64,000 nucleotides of DNA from Streptomyces fulvoviolaceus (GTDB taxonomy: Bacteria > Actinomycetota > Actinomycetes > Streptomycetales > Streptomycetaceae): NCBI RefSeq assembly GCF_000718165.1, contig NZ_JOEY01000010.1, positions 124,001-188,000 on the forward strand. Direction: 5' to 3'. The stretch's first letter is position 1, and each line of letters starts with the position of its first letter. The translations under genes and the position numbers were made by a program. Shown one piece after another: positions 17,947-26,574 of the stretch. The notes beneath the pieces are model-generated. The model was not told the origin of the DNA. It ran no database searches and worked only from the letters and a program-made list of their open reading frames with translations.

Positions 17947-18042
17947 TCCGGACTTCAGCCGGTGCGGGGCATCTCCGCGGCCGGGACGGGCCGCCGTTGC
18001 CCTAACGTCGTTCCCCGGGCCGAGCAACCCTTGGGAGCAGCG

Positions 18043-18747
18043 ATGCGCGTGATCATCTTCGGAGCGACCGGCATGACGGGGCAGGCGGCACTGCGCGCCT
18101 GTGTCGAGGACCCCGGCGTCGACGAGATCCTGGTCGTGGGCCGAACCCCGCTGCCCCGGCGCGACGCGAAGGTCCGGGAGGTCGTCCACCAGGACTTCAC
18201 CGACTTCACGGCCGTCCAGGCGGAGCTCGAGGGCTTCGACGCCTGCTTCTTCTGCCTCGGCGTCTCCTCGGCCGGACTGAGCGAGGAGCAGTACACGCGG
18301 ATCACGTACGACTGCACCCTGGCCGCCGCCCGCGCGGTCGGCGCAAACAATCCCGACCTGACCTTCACCTACGTGTCCGGGGACGGCACCGACAGCACCG
18401 AGGCGGGCCGCGTCATGTGGGCCAGGGTCAAGGGCCGCACGGAGAACGCGCTGCTGGCGATGCCGTTCCACGCGTACGTGTTCCGGGCCGGGTACATCCA
18501 GCCGCGGGGCGGCATCGTCTCCAGGACCCCCTCCTACCGTCGGCTCTACCGCCTCACCTCATGGCTCTACCCAGTGCTGCGCAGGCTGGCCCCCGGCCAT
18601 GTGACGACGACCGAGCACCTGGGCCGCGCGATGATCGCCGTCGTGGCGCTCCGGGGCGGCAGCCCCACGGTGCTCTCCAACCGCGACATCAACCGGCTCG
18701 GCGAGCCTGCCGCGGACCCGGGCACGCCGGGGGCGGACAGGCCCTAG
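18043..18747 (+). CDS. NAD(P)-binding, NmrA/epimerase-like protein
   Basis: 234 aa. GGGAG lies 6 nt before ATG 18043. The N-terminal motif IIFGATGMTGQAAL is the GxxGxxG Rossmann loop, and CFFCLGVSSAG and YVSGDGTDS follow at the usual positions. No YxxxK pair is evident, so it is closer to atypical SDR or NmrA-type proteins than to a classical reductase. Substrate unknown. Its TAG overlaps the stop of the convergent DUF5990-like gene (CTAG). Confidence 0.8.
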   Translation: MRVIIFGATGMTGQAALRACVEDPGVDEILVVGRTPLPRRDAKVREVVHQDFTDFTAVQAELEGFDACFFCLGVSSAGLSEEQYTRITYDCTLAAARAVGANNPDLTFTYVSGDGTDSTEAGRVMWARVKGRTENALLAMPFHAYVFRAGYIQPRGGIVSRTPSYRRLYRLTSWLYPVLRRLAPGHVTTTEHLGRAMIAVVALRGGSPTVLSNRDINRLGEPAADPGTPGADRP

Positions 18748-19199
18748 CCGACCGGTTCGGCGGTCCAGGTGATGTGCGGGGGCTCGACTCGTGCGCACAG
18801 GGGGCTGCCGTCGTGGTCGGTCAGGCCGAGGCGTCCGACCAGCAGGCCGTCGCGTGCGGCGGCGGCGAGCGTGTCCGCGGGGATGACGTCGAGCATGAGC
18901 TTGGCGCGGCGGAACATGGTGAAGCGGCCCGAGTCGTCGACCGTGCCCCACGACAGGTAGATGAACCGGCGGCCCAGACGGTCCTGCACATACGGGCCCT
19001 TCACCTCGACGCCGGCCGGTGAGGCGGTCGCGGTGCACTCCAGCGTCCATGTCGCGGACGCGGCGTCGCCGGGCTGTGGGTCGAGGAGTTCGGCCGGACG
19101 GTCGCGGCGTTGCACGGCGACATGGATGCCGGCGTGCGAGGGGCCGGTGCGGCCGGGCAGGTCGACGGCGTCGATACGGATACGCATACCGGCCATCAT
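18744..19199 (-). CDS. DUF5990-like protein
   Basis: 151 aa from ATG 19199, set by GGGGAGG 6 nt upstream; ATG 19196 and 19187 follow closely. Conserved stretches are IRIDAVDLPG, HVAVQRRDRPAELLD, WTLECTA, GPYVQ, RFIYLSWGTVDD and FRRAKLMLD. From memory these match the DUF5990 family of small actinobacterial proteins of unknown role. No signal peptide or membrane helix, so cytoplasmic. Confidence 0.75.
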   Translation of the reverse strand: MMAGMRIRIDAVDLPGRTGPSHAGIHVAVQRRDRPAELLDPQPGDAASATWTLECTATASPAGVEVKGPYVQDRLGRRFIYLSWGTVDDSGRFTMFRRAKLMLDVIPADTLAAAARDGLLVGRLGLTDHDGSPLCARVEPPHITWTAEPVG

Positions 19200-19221
19200 C
19201 CGCTGCCTCCCCGCCGGGCAC

Positions 19222-20517
19222 TCAGCCGGGAACGTTGGGCTCGTACTCGTTCCGCGACCACTCGGAGGCACCGAGCGGGTAGTCGTACGTGGGCCGTCCC
19301 ACGTTCCCGCTCGTCCGGAAGGGGTTGCCGTTGTCGTCCACGCGTATGGTGCCCTGCCGGTCACCGCTGGACCACTCCAGCTCCAGGTACCAGCTCACGT
19401 TGTGCGCCCGCGCGTCCGCGAAGACGTAGAAGACCTCGGGATCCGACTCGCTCACCTTGTACGGGAAGTCATGCTGACCGGACCTGGGGGAGACCGCGGG
19501 CCGCCCGGCGTCGAGGTCCACGTCGAAGGCCGCCGTCTCCACGCCGCCACCGCACCCGACACCCATCGTGAAGTCGTTCCAGGCGAGCGGCGCGCTCTTC
19601 TCCACCACCCGCACATGCAGGTCCTCCAGGACGACGGTGGCCTTCCCGGTGCCCTGCACGGTCAGCGCGAGCATCTGCTGCCCGCCGGTGACCCCGCCGA
19701 GCGCGGTCATCCACCCGCGCGCGTCCGGCTCGGTCGGCGGCGGAGGCACCCGCTCGGGGTCCCGGTCGATCAGGACGTGCGGGCCGCACGGGTCTTCCCA
19801 CTTGTACGGATTGACGGCGACCGTGGGCGCGCTCGCCCCGTCCTCGACACCGCCGCCCTGGGCCGCTCCGGCCCCGGCGCTGCGGGACGCGGAGGAGGAC
19901 GCCGTAGGGATGCCGCTGGGTGAGGTGGACGGAGAGGCGGAACTGCCCTTCGCGTCGGCCGACTTGGAGCCGCTGGGACTGTCGTCGACGGACGGGGCGG
20001 CGGCCCCCACGGACTGCTTCCCGCTCTGGTCGTCATCGCCCTTGCCGGGCACGAGATTCACCACGAGCGCGGCCGACACGAGGGCGGCGGCCACGGCGGC
20101 CCCGGCGAGGACGACGGTACGCCGCCGCGCCACGGGAGCCTCCGCCACGGGCTGCGGCTCGACTTCGAGAACGGCCTCGGCGGCAGGTTCGGGCCCCGTC
20201 ACCCCCGTCTCCGCCCCTGCCGGCGGCCCCATCTCCGGCCCCATCTCCGGCCCCGCCTCCGGCCCCGCCTTCTGCCCCCGCCGGGCATCCGCGAGGACCC
20301 ACCGCCGATGCAGTTCCACCAGTTCCTCGGGCGTCGCCCTGCACACCCGCGCGAACCGCTCCACGGGCGCGTAGTCCGTCGGTACGGCGTCCCCGTTGAC
20401 GTACCGGTGAAGCGTGGACGCACTCGTGTGCAGCCGCTTCCCGAGCACCCCGTAACTGAGCCCGGACCGCTCCTTCAACCGGCCCAGAAGCTCCGAGAAC
20501 TCGTCCCCCGCCACCAT
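19222..20517 (-). CDS. XRE-type HTH protein with membrane anchor and secreted domain
   Basis: 431 aa from ATG 20517, preceded by GGGAGAGGGAG. An N-terminal XRE-like helix-turn-helix (~10-65: LGKRLHTSASTLHRYVNG) is followed by a Pro/Glu/Gly-rich linker and a single transmembrane helix (VVLAGAAVAAALVSAALVVN, ~135-155). A Ser/Pro-rich spacer leads to an outside domain of ~180 aa (NPYKWEDPCGPHVLID...). This one-pass HTH-membrane-sensor layout is common in Streptomyces and suggests a signal detected outside and passed to DNA. Divergent from the DUF4232 lipoprotein gene. Confidence 0.85.
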   Translation of the reverse strand: MVAGDEFSELLGRLKERSGLSYGVLGKRLHTSASTLHRYVNGDAVPTDYAPVERFARVCRATPEELVELHRRWVLADARRGQKAGPEAGPEMGPEMGPPAGAETGVTGPEPAAEAVLEVEPQPVAEAPVARRRTVVLAGAAVAAALVSAALVVNLVPGKGDDDQSGKQSVGAAAPSVDDSPSGSKSADAKGSSASPSTSPSGIPTASSSASRSAGAGAAQGGGVEDGASAPTVAVNPYKWEDPCGPHVLIDRDPERVPPPPTEPDARGWMTALGGVTGGQQMLALTVQGTGKATVVLEDLHVRVVEKSAPLAWNDFTMGVGCGGGVETAAFDVDLDAGRPAVSPRSGQHDFPYKVSESDPEVFYVFADARAHNVSWYLELEWSSGDRQGTIRVDDNGNPFRTSGNVGRPTYDYPLGASEWSRNEYEPNVPG

Positions 20518-20618
20518 TTCTCCCTCTCCCACGTCCCGGACCCGCATTCCAGGGGGAGGTCGTTCCCCCAGGTCAGAGCTGTTGCAGGCATTCCGGCGTC
20601 CCGGATACTCCGGCAGTC

Positions 20619-20660
20619 GTGGCGGCCGGGACGGATCACCGCACAAGCTTTGGCCATCCA
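20619..20660 (+). promoter_or_regulatory. Conserved leader of DUF4232 gene, copy A
   Basis: This 42-nt block is 38/42 identical to 52613-52654, upstream of the other DUF4232 lipoprotein gene. Weaker similarity extends ~75 nt further upstream (GGTCAGAG, GCGTCCC and ATAC in register). It starts with GTG and stays open and in frame with the lipoprotein in both copies, so it may be a regulatory leader or an alternative N-terminus. Confidence 0.55.
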
Positions 20661-20726
20661 AGCACGCCGCTCCCGGTACCCGGTCGAGCGGCCCATGCCA
20701 ACTTCCTTACGCACCAGGGGGATCAC

Positions 20727-21461
20727 ATGTCCACACGCACCCACCGCACCCTCCGCACCCGCATGCTCGTCGCCGCCGCGGTCACGGCCGCCACGCTGAC
20801 ACTGGCGGCATGCAACAACGGAGAGGGCGTCCACGACGAGGGGGCATCGGCGTCCGCGGCCTCCACGGCCTCCACCACGCCTTCTCCCAAGGCGAGTGGG
20901 GGAACGTCCACCGGGACGGGACAGACCGACCCGGCGAACTCGACCTCCGAAGGCTCGACAGGCGGCGCGGCCGGTTCGAGCGGCACGACGGGCTCGTCGG
21001 GTTCCACGGGCTCGTCGGGTTCCACGGGCTCGGAGGACTCGGCGTCCGCCTCCACCCCCTGCGCCGACACCTCCACCCGGACGACCGCCACGGAGGTCTC
21101 CCGCCCCCTGAACCACCTCCTCCTCACCGTCACCAACACCGGCTCGAAGAACTGCGACCTCACCGGCTACCCGGCCGTCCGATTCGGCGAGGCCCAGTCC
21201 GTCCCGCCGGCCTTCGAGGACTCCAAGCCGCAGGCGGTGGTCACCCTGGCCCCCGGCGAGTCGGGCTATGCGAGCGTCCTTCTCGCGGCGGCGGACGGCA
21301 GCGGATCCAACGGCTACACGGCCAAGTCCCTCGAGGTCTACTTCGACACGGGCGCGAGCGCCGCCGCCCACCCGTCGCTCCCCGCGAAGGGCGTGTACGT
21401 CGACGACTCGATCGGCGTCTCGTACTGGCAGTCGACCATGGCCGACGCCCTGACCTGGTGA
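20727..21461 (+). CDS. DUF4232 lipoprotein, copy A
   Basis: 244 aa. ATG 20727 has GGGGGA upstream and begins a lipoprotein signal with lipobox LAAC (LTLAACNNG). A low-complexity Ser/Gly/Thr linker of ~100 aa (SGSTGSSGSTGS repeats) precedes the DUF4232 domain: NHLLLTVTNTGSKNCDLTGY, AVRFGE and QAVVTLAPGESGYA. Anchored on the outer membrane face; function unknown in the family. Its closest visible relative is the gene at 52694, which shares the domain, C-terminus and upstream leader. Confidence 0.88.
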   Translation: MSTRTHRTLRTRMLVAAAVTAATLTLAACNNGEGVHDEGASASAASTASTTPSPKASGGTSTGTGQTDPANSTSEGSTGGAAGSSGTTGSSGSTGSSGSTGSEDSASASTPCADTSTRTTATEVSRPLNHLLLTVTNTGSKNCDLTGYPAVRFGEAQSVPPAFEDSKPQAVVTLAPGESGYASVLLAAADGSGSNGYTAKSLEVYFDTGASAAAHPSLPAKGVYVDDSIGVSYWQSTMADALTW

Positions 21462-21548
21462 CCCACCGACCCACCGACTCACCGACTCACCGACTCACCG
21501 ACTCACCGACTCACCGACTCACCGACTCACCGACTCACCGATTCACCG
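21461..21548. repeat. 8-bp tandem repeat, 11 units
   Basis: Unit ACTCACCG: two ACCCACCG units, eight exact units (21477-21540) and one ATTCACCG, starting at the last base of the DUF4232 stop codon. Purely non-coding; a likely product of replication slippage. Confidence 0.97.
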
Positions 21549-21698
21549 AGCTCGGGAGGCGACGGCGCCTGGGCGGCCGCATGGCTGTGGGTGAACGACC
21601 ACGGCTCGCACCGCCGCGTGGCAGAACGCGTCGCGTCGTCGTTGACCGCGGTCGCCCGGGAGCCGTTCAGGAACGCCGGCACGGGTGTGTGCGGTGGC

Positions 21699-23183
21699 TC
21701 AGGCCCTCGCCCCGGCGACCTCCGCCGCGTCCGCCGGTCCGTCCGCGGTCGGCTCCTCCTGGGCGGCGGTGCGCCGGCCCGGGATGAAGGAGGCGAGGGC
21801 GAAGGCGAGGAGGGCCGCGCCCGCGCCGATGGCCATGACCACCTTGAAGCCGTTCTCGGACGGCAGCGCGCTGCCGCCGAAGTCGGTGGTCATCTGGGCG
21901 AGGATGACGCCGGCGAGGGCGCCGGCGAAGGAGGTGCCGAGGGACCGCATCAGGGTGTTGAGGCTGTTGGCGGCGGCCGTCTCGGAGGCGGGCACGGCGC
22001 TCATGATGAGGGAGGGCATGGCGCCGTAGCAGAAGCCGATGCCGCCGCCGATGGTGCAGGCGATCAGCGTGAAGTGCCAGAGCTCGGACATCAGCACGAG
22101 GCTCAGGCTGTAGCCGGCGGCCACGATGACGGCGCCGCACATCAGGGTGATCTTCGGGCCCTTGGCCTTGGTGAGGCGCGCCGACAGGGTGGACATGGTC
22201 ATCATGACCAGGCCCTGCGGGGCCAGCACCAGGCCGACGGTGAGCATGGACCTGCCGAGGCCGTAGCCGGTGGCCTCGGGCAGCTGGAGCAGCTGCGGCA
22301 GGACCAGGGACATCGCGAACATCGAGAAGCCGATCGCCACCGAGGCGAGGTTGGTGAACAGCACCTGGCGGCGGGCGGTGGTCCGCAGGTCCACCAGTGG
22401 CTGGTCGGTGCGCAGTTCGTAGAGGCCCCAGGCCGGCAGGGCGAGGACCGCGGTGGCGAACAGGCCGAGCGTGCCGGCGCTGGTCCAACCCCAGTCGCCG
22501 CCCTTGGAGACGGCCAGCAGCAGGGAGATCAGGCCGACCGCCAGGCCGAAGGAGCCGACCAGGTCGAAGCGTCCGCCGGTACGGACCTCCGACTCGGGGA
22601 CGAGGAGCAGGACGAGCGTGAGGGCCAAGGCGCCGAGGGCGGCCGAGGTCCAGAACAGCACGTGCCAGTCGAAGTTGTCGGCGATGAAGGCGGCGGAGGG
22701 AAGGCCGAGGGCACCGCCGACGCCGAGGGAGGCGCTCATCAGGGCGGTCGACCCGGCGAGCCGCTCGGCGGGCAGCACGTCACGCATGATGCTGATGCCG
22801 AGCGGGATGACACCGACGGCCAGGCCCTGCAGGGCGCGTCCGGTGATCACCGGGACCACGGAGTCGCTCAGCGCGCAGACGACCGAGCCGGTGATCAGCA
22901 GGACGACGCTGAACAGCAGCATGCGGCGTTTGCCGTGCATGTCACCGAGACGGCCGACGACGGGAGTGGCGACGGCGGCGGCGAGCAGGGTCGCGGTGAC
23001 CGCCCAGGCGGTGTTCGACGCCGAGGCGTCGAGGAGCCGGGGCAGCTCGGGGACGATCGGGATGACGGTCGTCTGCATCAGCGCGGCGACGATCCCGGCG
23101 AAGGCCAGCACCGCCACCACGGCGTTCGACCTCGGCGGCGCGGAACGCCCGGCGTCGGAGGGTCGGGCAAGGGCGTCGGACAT
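21699..23183 (-). CDS. MFS drug exporter, EmrB/QacA-like
   Basis: 494 aa, about 14 predicted membrane helices. Motifs typical of the DHA2 family: NTAWAVTATLLAAAVATPVVGRLGD (split here as helix 2 and motif A), GRALQGLAVGVIPLGIS (motif C region). GGAGG precedes ATG 23183. It would export small hydrophobic compounds by proton antiport. It is last in the apparent minus-strand operon after the SnoaL-like, SDR and alcohol dehydrogenase genes, so it may export their product or protect against their substrate. A 12-bp repeat lies in its leader. Confidence 0.9.
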   Translation of the reverse strand: MSDALARPSDAGRSAPPRSNAVVAVLAFAGIVAALMQTTVIPIVPELPRLLDASASNTAWAVTATLLAAAVATPVVGRLGDMHGKRRMLLFSVVLLITGSVVCALSDSVVPVITGRALQGLAVGVIPLGISIMRDVLPAERLAGSTALMSASLGVGGALGLPSAAFIADNFDWHVLFWTSAALGALALTLVLLLVPESEVRTGGRFDLVGSFGLAVGLISLLLAVSKGGDWGWTSAGTLGLFATAVLALPAWGLYELRTDQPLVDLRTTARRQVLFTNLASVAIGFSMFAMSLVLPQLLQLPEATGYGLGRSMLTVGLVLAPQGLVMMTMSTLSARLTKAKGPKITLMCGAVIVAAGYSLSLVLMSELWHFTLIACTIGGGIGFCYGAMPSLIMSAVPASETAAANSLNTLMRSLGTSFAGALAGVILAQMTTDFGGSALPSENGFKVVMAIGAGAALLAFALASFIPGRRTAAQEEPTADGPADAAEVAGARA

Positions 23184-23203
23184 GGAACGGCCTCCGTCGA
23201 GGG

Positions 23204-23251
23204 GAACGTCGTGGTGAACGTCGTAGTGAACGTCGTAGTGAACGTCGTGGA
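23204..23251. repeat. 12-bp direct repeats upstream of the exporter gene
   Basis: Four head-to-tail units of GAACGTCGTRGT (23204, 23216, 23228, 23240), 21 nt upstream of the exporter start on the opposite sense. The period of about one helical turn permits regulator binding; slippage is the alternative. Confidence 0.9.
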
Positions 23252-23304
23252 AAACAAAGGGAGTTGAGGCGGCGGGATCCCCTGACGTCTCCCGCCGTGC
23301 TCGA

Positions 23305-24348
23305 CTACTCGTCGAAGGTGACGACGACCTTCTCCGCGGCGCCCGGCGTCAGCGCGAGCTCGAAGGCGTGGCCGGCCTCGGCGAACGGCACGCGGTGGCT
23401 GATGAGTTCGGCGAAGCGCTCGTGGTGTTCCACGATCTCCGGGGTCACCTCGAAGATCTCCGTGGGGTAGCCCTGCGAGGCGATGAGGGTCAGTTCGCTG
23501 CGGAGCATGCCGCCCAGGTCGATGTCCGAGCCCTTCTTCTGTACGGCGACCATGACCAGCTTGGCCTTCCACTTCGCGGAGTCCACGGCGGCCTGGAAGA
23601 CGGCGGGGGCGCCGGCGGCGTCGATGTAGATGTCGGTACCGGCGCGGGGCTGGCCGAGCGCGTTGGCGGCCTGGCCGTGCAGTTCGGTGAGGCGCTCCGT
23701 GACGTTCTCCTTCGCCGAGTTGATGACGGCGTCGGCGCCGACGGCGAGGGCGGTCTCCAGGCGCTCGGGGATGATGTCGACGACCACGACGTGCTCGACC
23801 CCGCGCAGCTTGAGCCAGATCGCGGCGCCCAGGCCGATGGGCCCGGCACCGAACACCACGACCTTGTCGTCGGGCTTGGCCTCGGAGCGGTTGACGCAGT
23901 GCCGGGCGACCGCCATCGGCTCGTTCAGCGCGGCGACGTCGAAGGGCACGGTGTCCGGAAACACCGCGACGCTTCTGCCCACGACGGCGTCCTCGACGAG
24001 CAGGTACTCGCTCATGCCGCCGAACTTCCCGCCACAGCCGATGATCCCGGTCGGGGCGTCCTGCGGGTTGACGACCACACGGTCGCCGACCTTCAAGTCG
24101 GCGATGTCGGCGCCCACTTCGACGATCTCGCCGGCCGGCTCGTGGCCCAGGGCCACCGGAACCAGTTCGCCGCCCGCGTGGGCGCGGGCCGGCATGCCGC
24201 CCATGTGCAGGAAGGTGACGTCGGTGCCGCAGATGCCGCAGGAGCGGATCTTCACCAGGACGTCCTTCGGTCCCGGCGCGGGCAGCTCGACGTCCACCAC
24301 GTCGACCTTGCCGACGCCACCGGTCTGGACGGACTTCATCGTGGCCAT
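23305..24348 (-). CDS. Zinc-dependent medium-chain alcohol dehydrogenase
   Basis: 347 aa. Catalytic zinc ligands: Cys in CGICGTD, His-Glu in GHEPAG. The cofactor fold has VVFGAGPIGLGAAI followed by VVVVDI, where the acidic residue after the second strand suggests NAD(H). The four-cysteine structural zinc loop is reduced to a single Cys in the expected position (GIIGCGGKFGG), as in sorbitol/threonine dehydrogenase-like branches. GGAAAGAGAG precedes the ATG. Expected to oxidise a secondary alcohol or polyol. Lies between SDR and exporter genes in the same direction. Confidence 0.88.
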   Translation of the reverse strand: MATMKSVQTGGVGKVDVVDVELPAPGPKDVLVKIRSCGICGTDVTFLHMGGMPARAHAGGELVPVALGHEPAGEIVEVGADIADLKVGDRVVVNPQDAPTGIIGCGGKFGGMSEYLLVEDAVVGRSVAVFPDTVPFDVAALNEPMAVARHCVNRSEAKPDDKVVVFGAGPIGLGAAIWLKLRGVEHVVVVDIIPERLETALAVGADAVINSAKENVTERLTELHGQAANALGQPRAGTDIYIDAAGAPAVFQAAVDSAKWKAKLVMVAVQKKGSDIDLGGMLRSELTLIASQGYPTEIFEVTPEIVEHHERFAELISHRVPFAEAGHAFELALTPGAAEKVVVTFDE

Positions 24349-24405
24349 GGAAAAGACTCTCTTTCCGAATTACGAAGTTTCTGGAGGACTGCGGGAGTTG
24401 GTGCG

Positions 24406-25083
24406 TCAGGCCGCGGACCAGCCCTCGTCGACGGGCAGGACGGTGCCGTTGAGGTGGGCGGCCGCGTCGGAGGCGAGGAACACGATGGCCGCGGCCTGCT
24501 CCACGGCGGTGGCGACCCGGGCGGGGGCGATGGCGTTGGTACGGATGCCGACGCCGGGGTAGGTCGCGGCGAGTGACCTCACCAGGCCGAGGACGCCGTG
24601 CCGGGAGGCGGTCGAGGCGGCCCCGCCGATGCTGCCGCGCGGTCCGGCCCCGACCGCGGTGAAGACGATCGAGCCGCGCCCCTCGGCCATCATGTGCGGC
24701 AGTACGGCGCGGGTCAGCAGGAACGGTGCCGTCAGATTGACCTCGAGGACGCGGTACCACTCGGCGTCGCCGGTCTCGCTGACGACCGACATCCGGTCCA
24801 TGATCGCGGCGTTGTGCACGAGGACGTCCACGCCCCCGAAGACTTCCACGGCGGTGTCGACGACCTGGTCCACGACCTGCTGGTCGCTGAGGTCGCCGAC
24901 GACCGCGAGAGCGGTGCCGCCCACGTCCGCGACGGCCTTGACGGTCTCGTCGGCACCCGCCCGTCTCAGGTCCGCGACCAGTACGTACGCCCCCTCGCGG
25001 GCGAACCGTACGGCCGTGGCCCGGCCGACGTCGGACCCGGCGCCGGTGACGACGACGCTGCGCTCGTGAAGACCGTTGCTCAT
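24406..25083 (-). CDS. SDR-family protein lacking the catalytic Tyr-Lys pair
   Basis: 225 aa from ATG 25083. The Rossmann loop is TGAGSDVG and the NAG-equivalent is HNAAIMD. The Ser strand is IVFTAVGAG. At the active site, where classical members have YxxxK, this protein has STASR (GGAASTASRHGVLGL), replacing both Tyr and Lys. The loop between the active site and C-terminus is also short. Cofactor binding looks intact, so it may be a non-catalytic subunit or use other chemistry. It sits between the SnoaL-like gene and the zinc dehydrogenase in the same direction. Confidence 0.85.
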   Translation of the reverse strand: MSNGLHERSVVVTGAGSDVGRATAVRFAREGAYVLVADLRRAGADETVKAVADVGGTALAVVGDLSDQQVVDQVVDTAVEVFGGVDVLVHNAAIMDRMSVVSETGDAEWYRVLEVNLTAPFLLTRAVLPHMMAEGRGSIVFTAVGAGPRGSIGGAASTASRHGVLGLVRSLAATYPGVGIRTNAIAPARVATAVEQAAAIVFLASDAAAHLNGTVLPVDEGWSAA

Positions 25084-25268
25084 GGTGGGGGCTCCTGTTC
25101 GGCCGGCTGTGTCCGCCTCGGGCCCGGTGGCGGGACGGGGAGTCGTCCGGCCACCGGGCCGAAGGGAGCGCCGTTCCCCGTCCCCACGGGATGCGGCGCG
25201 GCGGGGGGCGCCTCCGCTCAAGGCGCCCCCGGTCTCAGGGGGTTGGTCGCTACGGTCCGGAGGCCGAC

Positions 25269-26150
25269 TCAGCCGAGCTGGATCTGGTCCGTGCCGTGGC
25301 CGATGTGCGCGACGACGAGTCCGGCGGCCGACACCTCGGCGTACTCGGCGGTGTGGTGGCGGAAGCTCTTTCCGGCGTTGGGGCCGCGCCGCGCCTCGAC
25401 CGTCCACCGCAGCTCGTGGAAGAAGAACCAGTCGTCGAAGTGCTGGTGGACGACGTCGATCGAGCGGACGGAGTACTCCTCGTAGAAGGCGTCGAGGCGG
25501 GCCCGCAGGTCGTCCTTGGTGTGCATCTCGGGCAGGGTCCCGGAATGCGACACGTAGTCCCGCACGCCGCCCTGGATCTCGGGGTGGGCCTTCTCGACGA
25601 TCGTGTCGATGTCGCCCTTGCGGTACGCGTCGAGCAGGGTCGCGTGCACTCCGGCCACGGCGTACCGGCTGGCCAGGAACCCGTCGGCCTCGTCTCCCGG
25701 CATGCTGTCCTGCTGGGTCTTGCCCCAGAACAGCTCCCCGGTGATGCCCTCGGAGCCCATCGTCGGGAAGATCACGACGACCGGCCGCTCGCTCTCCGCA
25801 CCGGTCGCCTTCTCGCGCCCGCGCCCGCGGCCGCTGACGAAGGTGTACCAGGAGCCGTTGATCTCCGCGACAGGACGGATCGCGACCACGGCGGCGTACC
25901 GGTGCATGCCGCGGTAGGACGCCGCGATCTCGTCGAACGTGGTGACGATGCGCTGGGTCGGGAGCTCCTTGCCCTCCTCGATGGAGGGGCTGACGGTGTA
26001 CGCGTAGGGGCCGCTCGGTGCCAGCGTCGCCAGGATGTCGTCGATGATGTCGACGTACTCGGCCCTGACGTGCTTCCACGCGGTCTCCGAGGACTGCACC
26101 TGGAGATCCGACGCGACGAGCAGGTCCGCGACCTTGGCCCGGTCCTTCAT
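25269..26150 (-). CDS. SnoaL/NTF2-like protein, probably two tandem domains
   Basis: 293 aa from ATG 26150 with AGGAAG upstream. The C-terminal ~140 aa (LLDAYRKGDIDTIVEKAHPEI..., LRARLDAFYEEY, HQHFDDWFFFHELRWTVEA) match the cone-shaped SnoaL/ketosteroid-isomerase-like fold. The N-terminal ~150 aa show a similar pattern and may be a second copy. Such proteins act as cyclases, isomerases or hydratases. It heads the apparent operon with SDR, alcohol dehydrogenase and exporter. Substrate not predictable. Confidence 0.7.
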   Translation of the reverse strand: MKDRAKVADLLVASDLQVQSSETAWKHVRAEYVDIIDDILATLAPSGPYAYTVSPSIEEGKELPTQRIVTTFDEIAASYRGMHRYAAVVAIRPVAEINGSWYTFVSGRGRGREKATGAESERPVVVIFPTMGSEGITGELFWGKTQQDSMPGDEADGFLASRYAVAGVHATLLDAYRKGDIDTIVEKAHPEIQGGVRDYVSHSGTLPEMHTKDDLRARLDAFYEEYSVRSIDVVHQHFDDWFFFHELRWTVEARRGPNAGKSFRHHTAEYAEVSAAGLVVAHIGHGTDQIQLG

Positions 26151-26574
26151 GATCTTCCTTTCTGAGGGGCGGGGCGCCCCGGGGGTGTGGGGGATGAGGG
26201 GGGTTGGTCCGCGCGAGGAGCCGTACGTCACCGGAAGCAGGGCAGAGCTCCGCTCCGGGGGTGAACTCCCCGGCGGGTCGAAGAGTGTGCAGAGGTTGGT
26301 CGATGGGCGGATCAGGTCCGCGAGCCATCGAGTCGACGACGGCGATGACGCTGACGTCGACGGGCTGGTCGCCGGCGTCGTGGACGTCGCGCCGGGGCCG
26401 ATTCAGTCCGAGGGTGAGCCGCTACGGCTCGTTCGGCGCTGAGTGGGGGGTCGTGCCGTACCTCCGTGCTGGTGTGCTGTGGACGTGCTGTGAGGCGGAG
26501 GGGCGCCTCTGCGGACATCCTGGTGGAGTAGTCCACTTGGTCCGAGGGCACGGCCGCTTCCCGGGGGGAATCCC
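26151..26574. other. Intergenic region, 424 bp
   Basis: Holds the promoter side of the SnoaL-like operon and the 3' side of the LuxR regulator gene. A modest hairpin (GAGGCG 26492-26497 with CGCCTC 26504-26509) may end the regulator transcript. No coding signal seen. Confidence 0.5.

Noticed and set aside
21461..21548. CRISPR or iteron array
   Set aside because: Eight-base units without spacers and no replication genes nearby; simple tandem repeat.
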